From NCBI GenBank assembly GCA_035654795.1, contig DASRWC010000020.1, forward strand, positions 1-64,000: DNA of 64,000 nt, given 5' to 3'. This DNA comes from JAAYLC01 sp035654795 (GTDB lineage Bacteria; Bacteroidota; Bacteroidia; Flavobacteriales; Flavobacteriaceae). Positions 51,689 through 60,319 of this stretch are shown here, piece by piece. Below the pieces are notes generated by a model. The model was not told the origin of the DNA. It saw only the letters and a list, made by a program, of their open reading frames with translations, and did no database searches. A program made the translations under genes and the position numbers. Position 1 is the first letter of the stretch. Every line of letters begins with the position of its first letter.

Positions 51689-53714
51689 GTCCGATATATT
51701 TTCGAATAAACCACTCAACCGAGAGAAAGAAAACGATTATTCCTAAAAGATATTTCCAATCAATCAGAGGTATGGTTTTATGTTCTGACTTTTGAACCTG
51801 TTTAAACGAGTCATTCTTGAGAAGATCATGTACTAATGTCCCTGCATCTGCTATAAAATAAGCCTGTCCTCCACCTTTTTCTGCAATTCGGTTTAATTTA
51901 GCTACATCAGCATTCAGAAATTGCTGTTCCACGTCAAAATCCAATACTGAAAAAGAACCGGCTGTTTTCAGCGGTTCATCTGCCACAGTCACCTCAAAAT
52001 CATACTCCCCGGCATTCAGGTTTCCAAGATCCACTTCGTAGTAATTGTTTTTAAGCAGTAAAGGAAAAACCTTTTCTTCCTGCTTTTCCTGATGTTTGAT
52101 TTTTACAAGAATGGTAGCTTTTGGATCAAAAACAAAATTCTTGTCAAAGTATTGCGCTGTGATTTTAATCGGTTTATGGTTGTAATAGAAAGATTCAGCG
52201 GTTACTTCAAGTCGGATCCGCCTTTTATTTGAAGCTAAATATTGAACAATACTTCCCACAAATTGGTCAAATTTCTCAAAATTTCCTTCTTTTCTATAAC
52301 TCACCGCCCGCCATCGCCAAAATCCATCGCCATCCCATAATCCATAGCGCCTTCCATTATCTTCAATGGTAGCAGCCATTGGATTCCCGTTTTCCATGCC
52401 ATTCACGGTTTGTTCTAAAATAACTTGAGCCGCTGCGTGAATTTCAATGTTTCCGAATTGGGAATAAAGTGGCGGAAATCTATCAAACCCAATATCTTCA
52501 ACCGCAAAAGAATTGTAATTTTTATTCAACGATCCCTGAACCTTATCCATGCTTTGGGTACTCTTTTTTGTGAAGAAATTTTGATACTTATTTAAGGCAT
52601 CCCAATTTGTTGATTCACCGGTAATCAACCAATATTGTTTCCCGGTTTTCTCCAGAGCCTCGAAGAGACGAAAAAAGTTTAGGTCGGGCTGATAGAGAAT
52701 TATGAGTTGGTAATCCTCTATTTTTCCTATAGCCTCCACAGGTTCTTTAATATCAACTGTTCGTTGTTTATTTGCAGAAATCGATTTTTTGAGTGCGCCC
52801 AAATCCGGGTGTGAAATTGAACTAACTATCAAAACGTTGGTGGCCTGATCGATTACTTCTACGGCAAAAGGTTTTTGATTGTTTGATTTGTTCTTTTCTT
52901 CTGCAAGGGGTCTGATGGAAGCAATATATTTCTGAAGTCCTACAGATTCTGCCGGTAGAGTGAATTCTATCACTTTAGAATTCTCCCCTTCGGAAAAGTT
53001 GAGGGTGGTGCGGTAAACTTCTTTCCCTCCGTGTGAAACCGAAAACTCAGAGGAAATCGAATTTTCTCCGTTATACGAAACAAATACTTCTATCGGGAAC
53101 TTGTTTTTCAGGAAAGCATAACGGTTTGTATTGAGTTGCTCAATTTTTAAATCTACATGAGTTATGGAATCTCCTAAAATAAGGGAATAGATGGGCCACT
53201 TATACTTCGATGCGGCAAATTCATAATCTGTACCTATGGTTTGATTTCCATCTGTTAGGAGTACAATTGGTGCCGTTTGATTTTTGTAAACTTCGTGAAA
53301 AGCCCGCAGCGGATTGGAAATATTGGTGTTTTTTTCGCTAAAGGTAAGGGAATCGAGAGGTGAGAAGTCTTCTCCTAACGAGAAAAAACGTACATCAAAT
53401 TTTTCATTTAGGTCACGGTGATTCTTCAATTCTTCGTAGAATTTCTTTGCTTCTTCCGTGTAATTCAAATGCGAAATAGAAGCTGAATTATCTATTAAAA
53501 CCGGTAATTGAGGTTTTTCAATCCGGAAGCTTTCGTTTTTAAATTTCGGATTGATCAGCAAGAGGAAAAGTGCAAAAAGTGTAATAGACCGAACTATTAT
53601 AAAAAGCGGTCGAATCTTTTTGGGAGCTTTCGACCTGAAGCTATACATAAAAACAGCCAGAGCAATAGCTATTACTCCGGCCAGTATTATATAAAGTAAT
53701 ATTAAGTTGTTCAC
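51681..53714 (-). CDS. Large VWA-type membrane protein
   Basis: A 677-residue protein with two N-terminal membrane helices (about 5-24 and 36-55), a VWA-like domain beginning QLPVLIDNSASISHLN (MIDAS-type DxSxS), a stretch of beta-rich domains, and a C-terminal helix (YLLGIIVFFLSVEWFI). The layout matches the BatA-type protein at 14876-16798, so the two are probably distant paralogues with an envelope role. It follows fabG by 18 bp on the same strand. Confidence 0.85.
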   Translation of the reverse strand: MNNLILLYIILAGVIAIALAVFMYSFRSKAPKKIRPLFIIVRSITLFALFLLLINPKFKNESFRIEKPQLPVLIDNSASISHLNYTEEAKKFYEELKNHRDLNEKFDVRFFSLGEDFSPLDSLTFSEKNTNISNPLRAFHEVYKNQTAPIVLLTDGNQTIGTDYEFAASKYKWPIYSLILGDSITHVDLKIEQLNTNRYAFLKNKFPIEVFVSYNGENSISSEFSVSHGGKEVYRTTLNFSEGENSKVIEFTLPAESVGLQKYIASIRPLAEEKNKSNNQKPFAVEVIDQATNVLIVSSISHPDLGALKKSISANKQRTVDIKEPVEAIGKIEDYQLIILYQPDLNFFRLFEALEKTGKQYWLITGESTNWDALNKYQNFFTKKSTQSMDKVQGSLNKNYNSFAVEDIGFDRFPPLYSQFGNIEIHAAAQVILEQTVNGMENGNPMAATIEDNGRRYGLWDGDGFWRWRAVSYRKEGNFEKFDQFVGSIVQYLASNKRRIRLEVTAESFYYNHKPIKITAQYFDKNFVFDPKATILVKIKHQEKQEEKVFPLLLKNNYYEVDLGNLNAGEYDFEVTVADEPLKTAGSFSVLDFDVEQQFLNADVAKLNRIAEKGGGQAYFIADAGTLVHDLLKNDSFKQVQKSEHKTIPLIDWKYLLGIIVFFLSVEWFIRKYIGLT

Positions 53715-53732
53715 TTACAGGCTTGCTAAAAA

Positions 53733-54479
53733 TTAAGTGAGCATTCCACCATCTACATGGAGCACTTGCCCTGTAATATATGAAGATAAATCACTTCCCA
53801 GGAATACACAGGCATTAGCGACATCTTCCGGTTGCCCTCCACGTTTCAACGGAATAGCATCTCGCCAGCCTTGAACCGTATTTTCATCTAATTTACCCGT
53901 CATTTCAGTTTCAATAAATCCGGGAGCGATGGCATTGCAACGAATATTTCTAGAACCCAATTCAAGAGCAATAGACTTGGTAAATCCGTGAATTCCTGCC
54001 TTGGATGCTGCATAATTGGCTTGTCCGGCATTTCCCTTCACCCCTACCACTGAGCTCATATTTATAATAGAACCTTTCCGTTGTTTTAGCATCGTGCGCT
54101 GAACCGCCTTAGTCATATTAAAAACAGACTTTAGATTTACTTCTATTACTTTGTCAAAATCATCTTCAGACATTCTCATTAACAGGTTGTCTTTGGTAAT
54201 TCCGGCATTATTTATTAAAATATCGATTGTTCCAAAATCAGAGATCACCTGATCTATTAATTTCTGTGCGTCTTCAAATGAAGCTGCATCACTTTTATAA
54301 GCACGAATTTCTGCTCCTGTTTTGGATAATTCGTTTACAATTTGATTAGCAGAATCTGCCGATGAGCTGTAGGTAAAGGCTACTTTGGCACCGTGTGCGA
54401 TGTAAGCTTCCACGATTCCTTTTCCGATTCCGCGGCTTCCCCCGGTGATTACTGCAATTTTTCCTTCCAATAATTTCAT
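53733..54479 (-). CDS. fabG: 3-oxoacyl-[acyl-carrier-protein] reductase
   Basis: A 248-residue short-chain dehydrogenase that reduces 3-oxoacyl-ACP in fatty-acid elongation. The nucleotide-binding GGSRGIGKGI, NNAGITKDNLLMRMSEDDF, the catalytic Ser in INMSSVVGVKGNAGQ with YAASK, and the C-terminal SSYITGQVLHVDGGM fit FabG closely. A terminator lies about 75 bp upstream, so it has its own promoter. Confidence 0.96.
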   Translation of the reverse strand: MKLLEGKIAVITGGSRGIGKGIVEAYIAHGAKVAFTYSSSADSANQIVNELSKTGAEIRAYKSDAASFEDAQKLIDQVISDFGTIDILINNAGITKDNLLMRMSEDDFDKVIEVNLKSVFNMTKAVQRTMLKQRKGSIINMSSVVGVKGNAGQANYAASKAGIHGFTKSIALELGSRNIRCNAIAPGFIETEMTGKLDENTVQGWRDAIPLKRGGQPEDVANACVFLGSDLSSYITGQVLHVDGGMLT

Positions 54480-54553
54480 AGATACGGATTTGATTGGTTT
54501 TTGTTTTTTCTAGCAAAGGTCAAATATAAGAAATGACCCTGTGAAATATTAAA

Positions 54554-54577
54554 AAACCCCATCTGATGACAGGGTTT
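54554..54577 (-). terminator. Terminator between the 183-residue gene and fabG
   Basis: AAACCC (54554-54559) pairs with GGGTTT (54572-54577), with an inner CATC/GATG helix. On the minus strand it is followed by a T run. It separates fabG from the upstream genes. Confidence 0.75.
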
Positions 54578-54585
54578 GTTTGTTA

Positions 54586-55137
54586 TTACCGGTTTATTTG
54601 ATAATCCGGCAGGAGCTTTTCGCGCTCGTCAACCCATTGCGGAAGGGCGATGACTTTTTCACGAGTTCCTTTTACTCCCACGGTTATTATTTTCTCTTTT
54701 TGTCTTAAACCAAAAACTGCATTAACCAGAGATTGCCTTGTTTTTGCAAAACTTCCAGATTCAAGCTTCATGGTAACGATGGCATGGTTTGCCAAGTCGT
54801 CTAAAGTAAGCGGTCGTTGCACGCTCTTTAGACGGGTTACAATAAATTTTCCCCAAACCGATTTTCGGCCACGTTTTCCTTTTGCTTTTTTTGGAGTAGT
54901 GGTTTTCTCTTGTTTGGTTGTAGAGATGCTTTCCTCTTCCGTTTCAGAATCTTCATCGGCTGCCACCGGTGTAGTCTTAATTCGGTTTTCTGCAATCTCA
55001 AGGATGTTCTCAGGCATTGGAATGTCCTGTAATTGATCTAAAACTATTTTTAGATCTTGCAGCCGCTTGAGTGTAGCAGCATACTCCTGCTGATACTCCA
55101 GCTTAATTTGTTGCAAAGTCTCTAGGGGAACTCTCAT
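54586..55137 (-). CDS. Hypothetical protein with winged-helix-like C-terminus
   Basis: A 183-residue protein in three parts: an N-terminal coiled coil (residues 5-45), an acidic then basic low-complexity linker (ADEDSETEEESISTTK, PKKAKGKRGRKS), and a C-terminal domain of about 80 residues (LTLDDLANHAIVTMKLE, LVNAVFGLRQKEKIITVGV) that looks like a winged helix. The AT-hook-like GKRGRKS suggests DNA contact. No named family recognised. It lies 45 bp downstream of sucD. Confidence 0.75.
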   Translation of the reverse strand: MRVPLETLQQIKLEYQQEYAATLKRLQDLKIVLDQLQDIPMPENILEIAENRIKTTPVAADEDSETEEESISTTKQEKTTTPKKAKGKRGRKSVWGKFIVTRLKSVQRPLTLDDLANHAIVTMKLESGSFAKTRQSLVNAVFGLRQKEKIITVGVKGTREKVIALPQWVDEREKLLPDYQINR

Positions 55138-55182
55138 GTCGTTGAATTTTGTTTTTTTGGTTTAAGGTTAATATAGCCCAAC

Positions 55183-56055
55183 TCACGCCAAAACCGTTGC
55201 CACTTTTTTTCCGATTTCAGCGGGGCTGTCAACTACGTGAATACCACATTCACGCATTACTTTTTTCTTGGCCTGTGCGGTGTCGTCACTACCGCCTACT
55301 ATAGCTCCTGCGTGTCCCATGGTGCGGCCGGCAGGTGCAGTTTCTCCGGCGATAAATCCAATTACGGGTTTCTTAATGCCACTTTCTTTATACCATCTTG
55401 CTGCATCAATTTCCAGCTGCCCTCCAATTTCTCCAATCATTACTACAGCTTCACAATCTTCATCTTTAATTAACAATTCCAAAGCTTCTTTGGTAGTGGT
55501 ACCAATAATAGGATCTCCTCCAATTCCGATGGCAGTTGTAATTCCAAGACCTTGTTTTACTACCTGATCAGCAGCTTCGTATGTAAGTGTACCTGATTTT
55601 GAAACAATTCCTACACTTCCTTTCTTAAATACAAATCCCGGCATAATACCAACTTTAGCTTCCTCAGGTGTAATTACTCCGGGGCAATTCGGTCCGATAA
55701 GTCTGCTGTTTCTTTGCTTCACATAATTGGAAGCCGTGATCATATCTTTTACGGGAATCCCTTCAGTAATGGTGATGATTACCTTGATTCCTGCATCTGC
55801 TGCTTCCATTATGGCATCTGCTGCAAAAGCGGGCGGAACAAAAATAATGGAGGTATCGGCTCCGGTCTCTTTTACTGCATCTTCCACAGTATTAAAAACT
55901 GGTTTTCCAAGGTGCTGCTGTCCACCTTTTCCCGGAGTTACACCACCAACTACATTAGTACCATATTCTATCATTTGCTCGGAGTGGAATGTTCCTTCAC
56001 TTCCTGTAAATCCTTGTACAATTATTTTGGAATTCTTGTTAACTAAAACGCTCAT
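55183..56055 (-). CDS. sucD: Succinate-CoA ligase, alpha subunit
   Basis: A 290-residue TCA-cycle enzyme subunit that carries the phosphohistidine. KIIVQGFTGSEGTFHSEQMI binds CoA; RLIGPNCPGVITPEEAKVGIMPG is conserved; the phosphorylated His lies in MGHAGAIVGG. The beta subunit gene sucC is not adjacent, an arrangement I believe is usual in Flavobacteriaceae. It follows the lipid A array on the same strand. Confidence 0.97.
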   Translation of the reverse strand: MSVLVNKNSKIIVQGFTGSEGTFHSEQMIEYGTNVVGGVTPGKGGQQHLGKPVFNTVEDAVKETGADTSIIFVPPAFAADAIMEAADAGIKVIITITEGIPVKDMITASNYVKQRNSRLIGPNCPGVITPEEAKVGIMPGFVFKKGSVGIVSKSGTLTYEAADQVVKQGLGITTAIGIGGDPIIGTTTKEALELLIKDEDCEAVVMIGEIGGQLEIDAARWYKESGIKKPVIGFIAGETAPAGRTMGHAGAIVGGSDDTAQAKKKVMRECGIHVVDSPAEIGKKVATVLA

Positions 56056-56119
56056 TGTTTTTTATATAATTTTTATTAAAAATCGTTCAAATATAAATAA
56101 TTCTAAAGGTAAAAAAGCT

Positions 56120-56536
56120 TTAAACCTTAATTACTTCATAACCTCTTGAAGTATCATCTTTTTCTGAAGCCGGCTGACTGATGAGATGCCCCCGAATAAT
56201 TTTATTGTCTTGAAGTTCCCATATGGCGATGAAGTGCGCCACACCTACTTCTTCGTCCTGATTTTCGAAGGTGCGCACATAGTATTTATGGCGAACGGTC
56301 ACAAAGTTTCGCTGCGCCAGAAGGTGGCTGATTTCTACTCGTAAATCGGTATAAGAGGCACGGATTCCCTCAAAAAAAAGCTTGATGGAATCCAGGTCCA
56401 TAATGGTCAACCCATCAGAACTATTCCAAAGGATACGAATCTTTGGATCAAAGAACGTTGGAATTACCGTTCTATCTGTCAGAAAATCTCTGGAATAAAA
56501 ATCACGAATTATTTCTCGTGGTGACAGCGTACTCAT
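56120..56536 (-). CDS. NTF2-like (SnoaL-type) protein
   Basis: A 138-residue protein with the alpha+beta cone layout of the NTF2 superfamily: an N-terminal helix with REIIRDFYSRDFLTD, then RILWNSSDGLTIMDLD, LRVEISHLLAQRNFVTVRHKYYV and VAHFIAIWELQDNKIIRGHLIS. The ligand or reaction is unknown. It overlaps the LpxD-like gene by 4 bp, which ties it to the lipid A array. Confidence 0.88.
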   Translation of the reverse strand: MSTLSPREIIRDFYSRDFLTDRTVIPTFFDPKIRILWNSSDGLTIMDLDSIKLFFEGIRASYTDLRVEISHLLAQRNFVTVRHKYYVRTFENQDEEVGVAHFIAIWELQDNKIIRGHLISQPASEKDDTSRGYEVIKV

Positions 56537-57471
56537 CGTATTTTATCTAATTTATCAATTATGTCGGGAATCAGCCTTATGGTGGCCATTTCCTTAAATT
56601 TCTTTCTAAATTCATCGGCAGGAGAACCGAAGTACCTGCCATTTCCGGGAAGTGATTTACTCACACCACTTTGAGCCAAAAGAATTGCTTTCTCACCAAT
56701 TGTAATTCCGCTGGTGATCCCTACTTGGCCCCAAATTGTAACTTCGTCTCCAATAAGTACACATCCAGCAATACCTACTTGCGATGCTATCAAGCATCGT
56801 TTTCCAATAACCGTATCGTGGCCCACGTGTACTTGATTGTCCAATTTAGAGCCCTCGCCAATAGTAGTTGCAGAGGTTACACCTCGATCAATGGTACAGA
56901 GCGATCCAAGTTCCACATTATTTTCAATAATTACTTTTCCGCCACTCTCGAGTTTATCAAAATGTGTGCTCCTGTTTTTATAATAAAAGGCATCACTCCC
57001 AATTATGGTTCCTGCATGTATGATTACATGGTCACCTATCTCGGCATCATCATAAATCACTACATTGGGATAAATCAGGCAGTTTTTTCCAATTTTCACA
57101 TTATTTCCGATAAATACATTAGGCTGGATGTGCGTTCCTTCTCCAATAACGGCTGTGTCGGCAATAGCACGATTAGCTCCGCGAAATGGGTTAAAGTGCC
57201 GAGTTAATTTATTGAAATCCCGAAACGGATCGTCGGAGATTAGCAATGCTTTTCCCGAAGGGCAAGGCACTTCTTTATTTATCAAAATGATGGTAGCAAG
57301 AGATTGAAGCGCTTTATCGTAGTATTTCGGATGGTCCACAAAAACAATGTCACCCGGTTGTACCACGTGGATTTCGTTCATTCCCAAAACTGGGAATTGC
57401 GGATCTCCAACAAATCGGCTTCCGATGATCTCGGCAATCTCTTCTAGCGTATGGGGAAATTGAAATTTCAT
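56533..57471 (-). CDS. LpxD-like acyltransferase (second, divergent copy)
   Basis: A 312-residue left-handed beta-helix acyltransferase resembling LpxD, with an N-terminal nucleotide-binding domain (LEEIAEIIGSRFVGD) and hexapeptide repeats from about residue 110. The catalytic-type His in QVHVGHDTVIG is kept, but the second conserved His (GH in the paralogue at 60312) is replaced by SG in VGITSGITIG. It may use another acyl donor or sugar. The gene lies 2 bp after efp and overlaps the NTF2-like gene. Confidence 0.88.
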   Translation of the reverse strand: MKFQFPHTLEEIAEIIGSRFVGDPQFPVLGMNEIHVVQPGDIVFVDHPKYYDKALQSLATIILINKEVPCPSGKALLISDDPFRDFNKLTRHFNPFRGANRAIADTAVIGEGTHIQPNVFIGNNVKIGKNCLIYPNVVIYDDAEIGDHVIIHAGTIIGSDAFYYKNRSTHFDKLESGGKVIIENNVELGSLCTIDRGVTSATTIGEGSKLDNQVHVGHDTVIGKRCLIASQVGIAGCVLIGDEVTIWGQVGITSGITIGEKAILLAQSGVSKSLPGNGRYFGSPADEFRKKFKEMATIRLIPDIIDKLDKIR

Positions 57472-57473
57472 AC

Positions 57474-58040
57474 TTACTCTTTAATTCTCTCTTGATACTG
57501 GCCTTTTTCAGTATCAATACGAATTTTGTCTCCTTCGTTGATAAACAGAGGCACGTTAATTTCCGCACCGGTTTCCACCGTAGCGGGTTTGGTAGCATTG
57601 GTGGCTGTATTTCCGCGCACTCCGGGTTCTGTAGAAACAACTTGCAAAATTACGTGAGCCGGCATTTCTACGGACAAAGGTGCTCCATCCTCGGCATTGA
57701 TCATAACGGTAACCACTTCGCCCTCTTTCATTAATTCGGGAGCATCAAGAATCCCTCTTTGTAATGTAATTTGCGAATAATCTTCAGTATTCATAAAATG
57801 AAAGGTATCACCTTCATTGTATAAATATTGAAATTTATGGGTTTCAACACGTACGTCATCAATTTTATGACCGGCGGCAAAAGTATTTTCAATTACTTTT
57901 CCTGTGGTTACACTTCTTAATTTTGTTCTCACGAAAGCCGGACCTTTTCCGGGTTTTACGTGTAGAAATTCGACAATTTTATAAATGTCATTGTTATATC
58001 TTATGCATAATCCTTTTCTGATGTCTGAAGATGTTGCCAT
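57474..58040 (-). CDS. efp: Elongation factor P
   Basis: A 188-residue EF-P that relieves ribosomes stalled at polyproline. The N-terminal KOW-like domain has the tip loop VKPGKGPAFVRTKLRS with Lys32 in the modifiable position. The central RNA-binding region and the C-terminal TGAEINVPLFINEGDKIRID match the family. It lies inside the lipid A gene array, between lpxA and the second LpxD-like gene. Confidence 0.97.
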   Translation of the reverse strand: MATSSDIRKGLCIRYNNDIYKIVEFLHVKPGKGPAFVRTKLRSVTTGKVIENTFAAGHKIDDVRVETHKFQYLYNEGDTFHFMNTEDYSQITLQRGILDAPELMKEGEVVTVMINAEDGAPLSVEMPAHVILQVVSTEPGVRGNTATNATKPATVETGAEINVPLFINEGDKIRIDTEKGQYQERIKE

Positions 58041-58083
58041 AGTTCTATTAAATAAAAATTTTAAATTGCTACTTAAAATATGA

Positions 58084-58869
58084 TCAATTGGTATTAAAAT
58101 ATCCTTTCATAATACCTCTTTTCGAATTCTTGATAAATTGCAGAATCTCATCACGTTCAGGAGTAGCTTCCATCTCTGCTTCAATGATTTCTGCGGCCTG
58201 GGAGGTATTATAGTTCTTTTGATAAAGTATTCTATAGATACTTTGAATTTCACTGATTTTCTGTGAAGAAAAACCACGTCTTCGCAGACCGATTGAGTTT
58301 ATTCCCACATAACTTAGTGGTTCACGAGCTGCTTTTACAAACGGAGGAACGTCTTTTCTAACCAAGGATCCACCGGTAACGAAAGCATGATTTCCAATCA
58401 TACAAAACTGATGAACAGCCGCCATTCCGGCCAAAACCACATAATCTCCCACCGTAATATGTCCTGCTAAAGTGCTGCTGTTGCTAAAAATGCAATTGTC
58501 ACCTACGAAACAATCGTGAGCAATGTGGCAATAGGCCATGATGAGACAGTTTTTTCCGACAACCGTCTTTCCCCTATCACTTGTTCCCCTATTTATGGTA
58601 ACAAATTCACGGATAGTGGTGCCATCACCTATTTCGGTTGTGGTATCTTCACCTTGGAATTTAAGATCTTGGGGAACGGCTGAGATCACTGCCCCCGGAA
58701 AGATACTACAATTCTTCCCGATGCGTGCTCCCTCCATAATTGTTACGTTACTCCCAATCCAGGTGCCTTCTCCTATTTCCACATTGTTATGGATCACGGT
58801 AAAAGGTTCGATAACGACATTCTTAGCTATTTTAGCTCCCGGATGAACGTATGCAAGTGGCTGATTCAT
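58084..58869 (-). CDS. lpxA: UDP-N-acetylglucosamine acyltransferase
   Basis: A 261-residue first enzyme of lipid A synthesis. The beta-helix hexapeptide repeats begin at AYVHPGAKIAKNVVIEPF. The catalytic His is in AYCHIAHDCFVGDNC, and HQFCMIGNHAFVTGGSLVRKDVPPFV is the typical substrate-binding stretch. The C-terminal helical domain ends FIKNSKRGIMKGY. It lies 43 bp after the lpxC-fabZ fusion gene. Confidence 0.97.
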   Translation of the reverse strand: MNQPLAYVHPGAKIAKNVVIEPFTVIHNNVEIGEGTWIGSNVTIMEGARIGKNCSIFPGAVISAVPQDLKFQGEDTTTEIGDGTTIREFVTINRGTSDRGKTVVGKNCLIMAYCHIAHDCFVGDNCIFSNSSTLAGHITVGDYVVLAGMAAVHQFCMIGNHAFVTGGSLVRKDVPPFVKAAREPLSYVGINSIGLRRRGFSSQKISEIQSIYRILYQKNYNTSQAAEIIEAEMEATPERDEILQFIKNSKRGIMKGYFNTN

Positions 58870-58912
58870 TAATCTTTATAGTTGTTTACTTAAACAATTT
58901 TGTTAGACTTGT

Positions 58913-60319
58913 TTAATCATTTTTTACTTTCACCATCTGAGCCATCAATTCGGCTTCAGTTACCATCTTGTCACTCACATAAGCCTTACCGCTCATATGG
59001 ACAATTCCTCTTCGAATGGGAGAAAGCAGCTCTAACTTGAAAATAAGAGTATCTCCCGGTGTTACTTGATGCTTAAATTTTACGTTATCTATTTTCATAA
59101 AAAACGTCAAATAATTTTCCGGATCCGGAACTGTACTTAGTGCCAGAATACCGCCACACTGAGCCATCGCTTCTACAATCAGCACGCCGGGCATTACCGG
59201 TGCTCCGGGAAAATGTCCCACAAAGAACGGCTCATTCATGGTAACGTTCTTGATGCCAACCACTTCCGAATCAGATAATTCCATAATCTTATCTACTAAT
59301 AAGAATGGCGGGCGGTGTGGCAAGAGTGCCATGATCTGGTTGATATCTTTAACAGGTTCTTTGTTCAGGTTGAATTTTGGAACCTTATTTCTGCTTTCTA
59401 TTTTAATGATTTTTGCAAGTTTTTTAGCAAACTGCGTATTGACAAAGTGTCCCGGTTTGGTAGCAATCACCTTTCCGCGTATGCGCTGACCTACCAAGGC
59501 TAAGTCACCCATAACGTCCAAGAGCTTATGCCGTGCAGCTTCATTGGGGAAATGCAATGTCAGGTTATCCAGAATGCCATTAGGTTTAACCGAGATATTA
59601 TCTTTGCCGAAAGCTTCTCGCAATTTGCTCATGGTTTCCGGAGACAATTCTTTATCTACATAGACAATAGCGCTGTTTAGATCTCCACCTTTAATCAGGC
59701 CGTTCTCGAGTAACATTTCGATCTCATGGAGAAAACTAAAAGTGCGGGCATTTGCTATTTCTGTTTTGAATTCTTTAATCGAATTCAGGGTGGCGTTTTG
59801 GGTTCCTAATACCTTAGTTCCAAAATCAACCATTGTTGTGAGCTGATATTCATCTGCAGGCATCACAAGAATTTCACTTCCTGTTTCTTCATCTTTATAT
59901 GAAATTACCTGCTCCACCACATATTCTTCTACCGGCGCATCCTGAATAATGATTCCTGCCTGCTCTAATGCTTCCACAAAAAATTTTGAAGATCCGTCCA
60001 TTATTGGAGGTTCTGAGGCATCCAGCTCTATCATACAATTGTCTATACCCAGACCTACAAGAGCCGCAAGTACGTGTTCTGTGGTGTGTACTTTAACACC
60101 CAATTTTTCCAGATTGGTTCCGCGTTGTGTGTTTACAACATAATTTGCACTAGCTTCAACAACCGGTTGTCCTTCCAAATCGGTTCGGACAAACTTGTAG
60201 CCGTAATTTTCCGGTGCAGGTTTAAAAGTAAGTGTTACCTCTTTTCCGGTGTGCAGTCCGACCCCCTGTAAAGAAACCTCTTTCTTTATGGTTTTTTGCT
60301 TTTCTACACTTTCACCCAT
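58913..60319 (-). CDS. Bifunctional LpxC deacetylase / FabZ dehydratase
   Basis: A 468-residue fusion. Residues 1-310 are the zinc-dependent UDP-3-O-acyl-GlcNAc deacetylase LpxC (GVGLHTGKEVTLTFKPA, zinc ligand in VHTTEHVLAALVGLGID, second zinc site in GHFVNTQFAKKL-adjacent HKLLDVMGDL). Residues 320-468 are FabZ hydroxyacyl-ACP dehydratase (LPHRPPFLLVDKI, GHFPGAPVMPGVLIVEAMAQ). The fusion, typical of Bacteroidota, joins lipid A synthesis to fatty-acid elongation. It overlaps lpxD by 8 bp. Confidence 0.97.
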   Translation of the reverse strand: MGESVEKQKTIKKEVSLQGVGLHTGKEVTLTFKPAPENYGYKFVRTDLEGQPVVEASANYVVNTQRGTNLEKLGVKVHTTEHVLAALVGLGIDNCMIELDASEPPIMDGSSKFFVEALEQAGIIIQDAPVEEYVVEQVISYKDEETGSEILVMPADEYQLTTMVDFGTKVLGTQNATLNSIKEFKTEIANARTFSFLHEIEMLLENGLIKGGDLNSAIVYVDKELSPETMSKLREAFGKDNISVKPNGILDNLTLHFPNEAARHKLLDVMGDLALVGQRIRGKVIATKPGHFVNTQFAKKLAKIIKIESRNKVPKFNLNKEPVKDINQIMALLPHRPPFLLVDKIMELSDSEVVGIKNVTMNEPFFVGHFPGAPVMPGVLIVEAMAQCGGILALSTVPDPENYLTFFMKIDNVKFKHQVTPGDTLIFKLELLSPIRRGIVHMSGKAYVSDKMVTEAELMAQMVKVKND

